A DNA stretch of 64,000 bases, from contig NZ_JACHCG010000002.1 of assembly GCF_014200595.1 (NCBI RefSeq), forward strand, positions 1-64,000, written 5' to 3'. Shown in pieces: positions 59,125-64,000 of this stretch. The notes under the pieces are model-generated. The model worked only from the letters and a program-made list of their open reading frames with translations, was not told the DNA's origin and made no database searches. The stretch comes from Pedobacter cryoconitis. Its GTDB lineage: Bacteria; Bacteroidota; Bacteroidia; Sphingobacteriales; Sphingobacteriaceae. Position numbers and translations under genes: made by a program. Every line of letters starts with the position of its first letter. The first letter of the stretch is position 1.

Positions 59125-59132
59125 TAAATTTG
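59125..59132 (+). promoter_or_regulatory. Candidate -7 element for the 92-residue gene
   Basis: TAAATTTG fits the consensus; the start would fall near 59139, 30 bases before the ATG. The -33 position falls in the terminator stem and has no TTG. Confidence 0.4.
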
Positions 59133-59168
59133 CTGGAATAATCTTCCCTAACCTTAAATCCTTACGCT

Positions 59169-59447
59169 ATGAGTATCAAAGAGTTATTATTGAATGGAAC
59201 CAGCTTTTTATTGCTGATGAAAGAGTATGCTATCGATATCGCCGATATTAAAATAAAGGACGAAGAAGTACTAGCTGTACAGTTTTTGCAACATCCTGAG
59301 GTCTCTAAGGAGAGTATTTGTATCGAAGGCAAAAATAAAGACGGAATTATTAATTTTTTTGGTACCCTTCACTATAATCTCCTGAACAAATTAGCTGTAT
59401 TTGAAATGCAGGGATTTGAGCGGACTGCTTTGCCGGAACTGACTTAG
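59169..59447 (+). CDS. Small hypothetical protein
   Basis: 92 residues beginning MSIKELLLNGTSFLLLMKEY, moderately hydrophobic at the start but with no clear membrane helix, followed by mixed alpha/beta text. No family recognised. It has a -7-like element and its stop overlaps the end of the convergent YihY gene by 4 bases. Confidence 0.6.
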   Translation: MSIKELLLNGTSFLLLMKEYAIDIADIKIKDEEVLAVQFLQHPEVSKESICIEGKNKDGIINFFGTLHYNLLNKLAVFEMQGFERTALPELT

Positions 59448-60364
59448 GATGGCTTTAGGATTTCTTTGATTTCATAATTAAATGCTCCTTTAATGGGGCG
59501 TATGGGAGTATCTTTGGCATCACTCAGCACTTTCACAAAACAAGCTCCGAAATAAAAGATAAAGGAAGAATAAAATACAAAAAGCATAATCAGTACAATA
59601 GAACCAGATGCCCCATAGATGTTTCCTATGTTGCTCATTGGTAATGCGATACGTAGAATGTATTTCCCAAGTGTGAAAAGTATTCCAGTTAGAATGCCAC
59701 CTCTGATTGAAGATTTCCATGTCGGTCTTCCACTTGTCAGAAAGCGGAATAAAACGCTGAACCAGGTGGTTACAATTGCAACAAACAGCAATTGGTTTAA
59801 GATCATTAGAAATACCCTTGCGAAAGTAGGAGAGGCTGTGTTGATATATACACCAATAAAAGCTTGCAGACTATCTGTTAGCAACCCTATAAAGAATAAT
59901 AAGCCTGCCAGCAGAATAATCACCATGGATCTTGCTCTTATTTTTAGTTTAAACAGAAAACTTGTATGTTCTTTCATGCCGATAGACCAGATCTGATCCA
60001 TGGAATTCTTGATCACTGCGAAAAGTGTGGTCGCCACAAACAGGAAAAATACAAAACTCAGTAATGTGGCGTACCATTTATGGTCCATTCCCCTGATATT
60101 TCTTAAAGTTTGCCTGATTTGTTGGGTACTGCTGTCATCCAGTATGGTTCCCAGACGTTCGAAAATCCGGTTTGCCATAGTCTTGCGGTCGATGAAAAAG
60201 CCGAACAACCTGATCAGGATCAATAATATAGGTGGTAAAGCAAAGTTGGCGAAAAAGGCTGTTGCTCCGGCCAGTCTTAACGGGTCATTCTTTTGAAAGA
60301 GTTTAAATGCTTTCCTGAAATGCACTGTAAAAATATGAATTCTTTGGATAGTGATATTAAACAT
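59444..60364 (-). CDS. YihY/BrkB family membrane protein
   Basis: 306 residues with about six membrane helices and the family features LAGATAFFANFALPPILLIL near the N-terminus, GMDHKWYATLLSF, and ASGSIVLIMLFVFYSSFIFYFGACFVKV near the end. The family was once called ribonuclease BN; it is now regarded as a membrane protein, perhaps a transporter, of unknown function. Alone on the minus strand. Confidence 0.9.
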   Translation of the reverse strand: MFNITIQRIHIFTVHFRKAFKLFQKNDPLRLAGATAFFANFALPPILLILIRLFGFFIDRKTMANRIFERLGTILDDSSTQQIRQTLRNIRGMDHKWYATLLSFVFFLFVATTLFAVIKNSMDQIWSIGMKEHTSFLFKLKIRARSMVIILLAGLLFFIGLLTDSLQAFIGVYINTASPTFARVFLMILNQLLFVAIVTTWFSVLFRFLTSGRPTWKSSIRGGILTGILFTLGKYILRIALPMSNIGNIYGASGSIVLIMLFVFYSSFIFYFGACFVKVLSDAKDTPIRPIKGAFNYEIKEILKPS

Positions 60365-60429
60365 GCCTCTCTGGTTGCCGGTGAAGCCCGAAAGTACTTA
60401 AATTTTCCGAATGGAAGGATAGAAAAAAA

Positions 60430-60500
60430 CAACTTTACCAGGGAAATCCCGCGGGAGACCTGAAAGGCCTTCCCACGAGTTATGCCTGGTTTTTGTAAAC
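60430..60500. ncRNA. Highly structured sequence, candidate RNA or palindromic repeat element
   Basis: An outer stem ACCAGG / CCTGGT (60437-60442, 60485-60490) encloses GGGA-AA-TCCC (60441-60450) and a second hairpin GGGAGACCT-GAA-AGGCCTTCCC (60453-60474), with CCCGCGGG between. On the plus strand TTTTT follows; on the minus strand a GTTGTTTTTTTC run follows. It is GC-rich against an AT-rich background. No known RNA family was recognised. Confidence 0.4.
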
Positions 60501-60713
60501 AATTTAGCTAAACACACCACATAATTAACTAAACAACACACCATATGGCTGTAAAACCACATTGGTAATAAGCTTACAGGTTATACATAACCTATTTAAG
60601 CTCAATAAGTTTGAAAATTAAACCAATAAAACTTGATTACTGTTTAAAGTACTGACTGATTAAACGTGCAAAAGGGGTAATACCCCTATTCGAATTTTCA
60701 TTTTTTTTTATAA
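60501..60713. other. Intergenic stretch with imperfect direct repeat and a short palindrome
   Basis: Contains CTAAACACACCACAT and CTAAACAACACACCATAT about 17-20 bases apart (60508-60540) and the perfect palindrome AGGGGTA-A-TACCCCT (60673-60687) followed by a T-run at about 60699-60709. No open frame of note. The palindrome plus T-run might terminate plus-strand transcription. Confidence 0.45.
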
Positions 60714-60792
60714 AAAACCATTGTTATATCATATGTTAACATTCGCTACCCCCTCAGACAGCGTAACGCAGCCAATAAATAACAATGGTTTT
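60714..60792. repeat. 14-bp perfect inverted repeat downstream of hppD
   Basis: AAAACCATTGTTAT (60714-60727) and ATAACAATGGTTTT (60779-60792) are exact complements 51 bases apart. In the hppD transcript the second-read arm is followed by TTTTTTAT, so a large-loop terminator is one explanation; the ends of a small mobile element are another. Confidence 0.6.
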
Positions 60793-60800
60793 ATACTATT

Positions 60801-61928
60801 TTAAAGGTTACCTCTTAGTTCTTGTTCACGCTCTAAAGATTCAAACAAAGCCTTAAAGTTTCCTGCACCAAAAGATTGCGCACCTTTTCTCTGAATAATT
60901 TCAAAAAATAAAGTCGGACGATCCTGAACAGGCTTAGTGAAAATCTGAAGTAAATAACCTTCTTCATCATGATCAACCAGGATGCCTAATTCTTGTAAAG
61001 GCGCAATATCTTCATCGATTTTACCAACACGTTCTATTAAAGTGTCATAGTAAGCTTTTGGCGGCGGGCTTAAAAACTCTACTCCACGTGCTTTCATCTC
61101 TCTTACGGTTTGAATAACATCGTGGGTAGCTACTGCAATATGCTGCACACCTTCACCATTATAAAACTCCAGGTATTCTTCGATCTGAGATTTCTTTTTA
61201 CCTTCAGCAGGTTCATTGATCGGGAATTTTACGTAGCCATTTTTGTTGCTCATCACCTTACTCATTAAAGCAGAGTATTCTGTGTTGATCTGTTTATCAT
61301 CAAATGAAAGGATATTTCTGAAGCCCATTACATCTTCATACCATTTCACAGCTTCGTTCATTCTGTTCCAGCCTACGTTCCCAACACAGTGGTCAATATA
61401 TAAAAGACCTGTATTTCCTGGCTGATAGCCGCCTTCTACAGCAACATAACCAGGCATAAATGCACCTTTATAGTTTTTGCGTTCTACAAATAAATGGACA
61501 GTTTCGCCATAAGTATAAATACCCGCAGTGCGGACCTCACCAAATTCATCTGTTAAAGTTTGTGGTTCCTGGTAAGAAACTGCACCACGTTTAATGGTTT
61601 CTTCGTACGACTTATAAGCGTCATCTACCCATAGTGCAAGGATCTTTACTCCGTCACCATGTGTTTTAATATGTTCTGCAATTACGCCTTCAGAACCCAT
61701 CGGTGTGGTCAGTACCAATCTTATTTTTCCTTGTTGTAATACATAGGAAGCTCTATCTCTCAGGCCGGTTTCCGGGCCTGCATATGCCACAGTTTCGAAC
61801 CCAAAGGCTGTTTTATAAAAGTGTGCAGATTGTTTTGCATTACCTACATATAGCTCTAAATGGTCTGTGCCATTGAGCGGCAGGAAATCACGCACTTCTG
61901 TGTCTTTTTCTACAACTAGTGTTTGCAT
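60801..61928 (-). CDS. hppD: 4-hydroxyphenylpyruvate dioxygenase
   Basis: 375 residues. A two-domain vicinal-oxygen-chelate enzyme converting 4-hydroxyphenylpyruvate to homogentisate. The iron ligands lie in LYIDHCVGNV (His), GVQHIAVAT (His) and LFFEIIQRKG (Glu), all in the C-terminal half; QSFGAGNFKALFESLEREQ is the typical end. Second gene of hmgA-hppD, 58 bases after hmgA. Confidence 0.97.
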   Translation of the reverse strand: MQTLVVEKDTEVRDFLPLNGTDHLELYVGNAKQSAHFYKTAFGFETVAYAGPETGLRDRASYVLQQGKIRLVLTTPMGSEGVIAEHIKTHGDGVKILALWVDDAYKSYEETIKRGAVSYQEPQTLTDEFGEVRTAGIYTYGETVHLFVERKNYKGAFMPGYVAVEGGYQPGNTGLLYIDHCVGNVGWNRMNEAVKWYEDVMGFRNILSFDDKQINTEYSALMSKVMSNKNGYVKFPINEPAEGKKKSQIEEYLEFYNGEGVQHIAVATHDVIQTVREMKARGVEFLSPPPKAYYDTLIERVGKIDEDIAPLQELGILVDHDEEGYLLQIFTKPVQDRPTLFFEIIQRKGAQSFGAGNFKALFESLEREQELRGNL

Positions 61929-61986
61929 GTTTTTGTCTTTTTATTTAATTAAAAAAATTGTTCAGGTATAATAAGTTAGTTTTTGA

Positions 61987-63153
61987 TTATTCTACATTGA
62001 TTTGCCAGCTCTTGTGGTAGTCTGGATCCTCAATCGCCAATGCATCCTCTGTAAGCATTAAAGGGCGGAAAGGATCAATCATCACCGCAAGTTCTTCTGT
62101 ACTTTCTTTGCCGATTGATTTTTCTACTGTCCCAGGGTGTGGCCCATGAGGAATACCTCCCGGGTGGAGTGTGATCTGACCTTTAACTACACTTTTTCTG
62201 CTCATAAAGTCGCCATCTACATAGTATAAAACTTCATCGCTGTCTACATTGCTGTGGTTATAAGGAGCAGGAATAGATAAAGGGTGGTAATCAAATTTGC
62301 GCGGTACAAAAGAGCAGATCACGAAATTATGTCCCTCAAATGTCTGGTGGACAGGTGGTGGCTGATGAAGACGACCGGTAATTGGCTCGAAATCATGAAT
62401 AGAGAAAGCCCACGGATAATGGAAGCCATCCCAGCCTACAAAATCAAAGGGATGTGTACCATAAGTATAAGGGTACATTAATCCTTGTTTTTTTATCAGT
62501 ACCTTAAAATCACCGAATTCATCAATAGTTTCCAGATCTGCTGGTCTTCTGATATCACGCTCACAATAAGGAGAATGTTCCATCAGCTGGCCATATTCAT
62601 TTCTGTAACGTTTTGGAGACCTTACCGGGCTGAAACTTTCCACGATGAACAAACGGTTCTTTTCGTCATCAAATTCCATCTGGTAGATTGTACCACGTGG
62701 TACAACCAGGTAATCGCCGTAAGCAAAACGAATCTTTCCAAAGCCTGTTTTTAATGTTCCTGTTCCCTGGTGAATGAAAATAACTTCATCAGCCTGACTG
62801 TTTTTATAGAAATAATCAGTCATGGATTTCCTTGGTGCAGCGAGAGAGATGTGTAAGTCGCTGTTAACCAGAACCGGTTTTCTGCTTTTCAGATAATCGT
62901 CTTCCGGAGCTACATTAAAACCGATCAGAGAGGTGTGTTTCAGATGTTTCTCTCTGGCAATTTTAGGTTCTACAGAATAAGGTTCTCCGAGCGATTTAAC
63001 GATCGTTGGCGGATGACAGTGATAGACAAGCGAATACAAGCTCGAAAATCCTTCGGTGGATACCAGTTCCTCTGCATAAAGTTCACCGTCTGGTTTTCTA
63101 AAAACAGTGTGCCTTTTAGGTGGAATGGTTCCTAAGGTATGATAAATAGGCAT
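61987..63153 (-). CDS. hmgA: Homogentisate 1,2-dioxygenase
   Basis: 388 residues, a cupin-fold Fe(II) dioxygenase opening the ring of homogentisate to maleylacetoacetate. The opening PIYHTLGTIPPKRHT is characteristic, and the histidine cluster HPGGIPHGPHPG holds iron ligands. It is shorter than the roughly 440-residue animal enzyme, which I believe is usual for this phylum. First gene of the tyrosine-degradation pair and divergent from the fumarylacetoacetase-type gene. Confidence 0.93.
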   Translation of the reverse strand: MPIYHTLGTIPPKRHTVFRKPDGELYAEELVSTEGFSSLYSLVYHCHPPTIVKSLGEPYSVEPKIAREKHLKHTSLIGFNVAPEDDYLKSRKPVLVNSDLHISLAAPRKSMTDYFYKNSQADEVIFIHQGTGTLKTGFGKIRFAYGDYLVVPRGTIYQMEFDDEKNRLFIVESFSPVRSPKRYRNEYGQLMEHSPYCERDIRRPADLETIDEFGDFKVLIKKQGLMYPYTYGTHPFDFVGWDGFHYPWAFSIHDFEPITGRLHQPPPVHQTFEGHNFVICSFVPRKFDYHPLSIPAPYNHSNVDSDEVLYYVDGDFMSRKSVVKGQITLHPGGIPHGPHPGTVEKSIGKESTEELAVMIDPFRPLMLTEDALAIEDPDYHKSWQINVE

Positions 63154-63427
63154 ATCTATAGGTTATAAAATGGTTGAAATGTAGGATGAATAAAAAACGT
63201 GAGAACGTTTAATATGCGATAGCTTTAGAAAAAAGCTTAAATGGAGTATTGTGCAAAAATGAGCTTAGAGAGCATAGCATACCTGAACCCGGCCAGTACC
63301 TGGCTGGCAATACGATCCTGATATTTTAATTTGCGCTTTGTCATTGTTGCGAAGGCTAAATTAAGAATTATATTGTTAGCTATCAAATTTATGCCATATA
63401 ATCTATTGTCATTTATTTCACAGGCTT
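63154..63427. other. Divergent promoter region of the tyrosine-degradation genes, hmgA side
   Basis: No gene is seen. On the minus strand TAAATTTG (63384-63391) fits a -7 element, which would give hmgA a leader of about 220 bases; no -33 TTG is at the normal spacing. No known riboswitch was recognised in this long leader. Confidence 0.4.
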
Positions 63428-63459
63428 TTGTTCATTGTGGGCTAAATTCTCTAGCTTTG
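63428..63459 (+). promoter_or_regulatory. Promoter of the fumarylacetoacetase-type gene
   Basis: TTG at 63428-63430, 21 bases, then TAGCTTTG at 63452-63459. The transcript would start near 63466, about 35 bases before the ATG, within the inverted repeat described next. Confidence 0.55.
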
Positions 63460-63460
63460 A

Positions 63461-63483
63461 AGCACTGTACTATACATTGTGCT
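63461..63483. promoter_or_regulatory. Candidate operator over the predicted start site
   Basis: AGCAC (63461-63465), 13 bases, GTGCT (63479-63483): an inverted repeat immediately after the -7 box. Its location suits a repressor of tyrosine catabolism, but the arms are short. Confidence 0.35.
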
Positions 63484-63500
63484 ACCAAAAATAAAACTAT

Positions 63501-64000
63501 ATGAAATTAGTATCCTACAAAACAGAAGACAGAGAACACCTTGGTGTTTTCATCAGCGGGCATATCTACAATTTGAATTCATGCGATAAGCAGATCCCAA
63601 ATGATATGAACGAGTTTTTAAAAGATTCCGAAGTGCTGATGGAACGGGCATTAGCGATTGATGCTAAAATTAAATCGGGTGAAATCGAACCTAAAGAAGA
63701 AGCTTTTTATGAAGTTGTAGCACCAGTTCCGCATCCAAGCTCTTGCAGAGATGGTTATGCTTTTCGTCAGCACGTTGCTGCCGCACGCAGAAACCGCAAA
63801 GTAGATATGATTGCTGAATTTGATCAATATCCTATCTTTTATTTTACCAACCATAATGCGGTCCAGGGACCTGGAGAAATTGAATGTATGCCTGATCATT
63901 TCCAGAAACTGGATTTTGAACTTGAGGTAGCAGTGGTTATCGGTAAAAAAGGAAGAAACATTAAAGCTGCTGAAGCTGATGCTTATATTGCAGGTTATAT
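63501..64000 (+). CDS. Fumarylacetoacetate hydrolase family protein, partial (runs off the window)
   Basis: At least 166 residues from MKLVSYKTEDREHLGVF, continuing past the right edge. The FAH-family text ... VAPVPHPSSCRDGYAFRQHV, PIFYFTNHNAVQGPGE and DFELEVAVVIGKKGRNI (a metal-binding ExE-like stretch) is clear. In tyrosine degradation this family hydrolyses fumarylacetoacetate, and the divergent hmgA-hppD pair supports that role. Other FAH-family hydrolases remain possible until the C-terminal half is seen. Confidence 0.9.
   Translation, partial: MKLVSYKTEDREHLGVFISGHIYNLNSCDKQIPNDMNEFLKDSEVLMERALAIDAKIKSGEIEPKEEAFYEVVAPVPHPSSCRDGYAFRQHVAAARRNRKVDMIAEFDQYPIFYFTNHNAVQGPGEIECMPDHFQKLDFELEVAVVIGKKGRNIKAAEADAYIAGY

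Noticed and set aside
60437..60490. 4.5S (SRP) RNA or known riboswitch at the structured element
   Set aside because: The SRP apical GGTCCGGAAGGAAGCA motif and the cores of TPP, SAM, cobalamin and fluoride switches are all absent.

Overview
The window looks like chromosome from a member of the Bacteroidota, most likely family Sphingobacteriaceae (Pedobacter-like). The evidence is a type IX secretion (gliding-motility type) C-terminal domain, TAnnTTTG-type -7 promoter elements, almost no Shine-Dalgarno sequences, a serine palmitoyltransferase for sphingolipids, a TonB-dependent receptor, LytS/LytTR signalling and a compact dcw cluster with the Bacteroidota gene order. The genus is inferred from recognition only. 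No tRNA, CRISPR array, prophage or intact insertion sequence was seen.

Layout. 1-2013: a 5S rRNA gene with its terminator, a retropepsin-like protease on the minus strand, then a second 5S gene with the same terminator. 2059-6256: a 1236-residue glycine-rich secreted protein and a small Sphingobacteriaceae-type protein. 6532-8972: glycolytic gap and pgk, separated by the decayed 3' end of an acetyltransferase gene. 9052-25156: the cell-wall and division cluster mraZ-rsmH-ftsL-ftsI-murE-mraY-murD-ftsW-murG-murC-ftsQ-ftsA-ftsZ, preceded by five TGG(T/G)A repeats that look like an MraZ operator. murF, murB and ddl are not present. 25330-27012: serine palmitoyltransferase and a 59-residue histone H1-like protein. 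27084-32175: dapA, ligA, an AcpH-like gene and tyrS. 32177-35985: a three-gene unit of penicillin-acylase-family hydrolase, small membrane protein and LuxE-type acyl-protein synthetase. 36270-41299: glycogen and alpha-glucan genes (GH31, glgB) and an acetyltransferase. 41265-45321: an iron or metal uptake unit (small Cys protein, TonB receptor, PepSY protein). 45456-47289: a LytS/LytTR two-component pair. 47767-52353: a second gap, a divergent BadF-family protein and pfkA, then a divergent NrtR-like Nudix regulator and a second BadF-family kinase. 52860-60364: threonine aldolase, biotin carboxylase, riboflavin synthase, a 7TM-PAS histidine kinase, an outer membrane barrel, small hypotheticals and a YihY protein. 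60801-64000: tyrosine degradation, with hmgA-hppD facing a fumarylacetoacetase-type gene that runs off the window.

How it fits together. Most of the window is core housekeeping. MurE carries the DNPR motif expected for meso-diaminopimelate, which agrees with dapA nearby. The glycolytic genes fall into two blocks with distinct GAPDH paralogs; the second block (pfkA, BadF-like, gapA) lies beside a transcription-factor-like Nudix protein with a degenerate catalytic box and two palindromes, a candidate local regulatory circuit. The most interesting points are that circuit, the MraZ-box array, a lysine-proline tail on FtsQ, a DnaA-box-like cluster between ftsA and ftsZ, and the acylase/LuxE operon.
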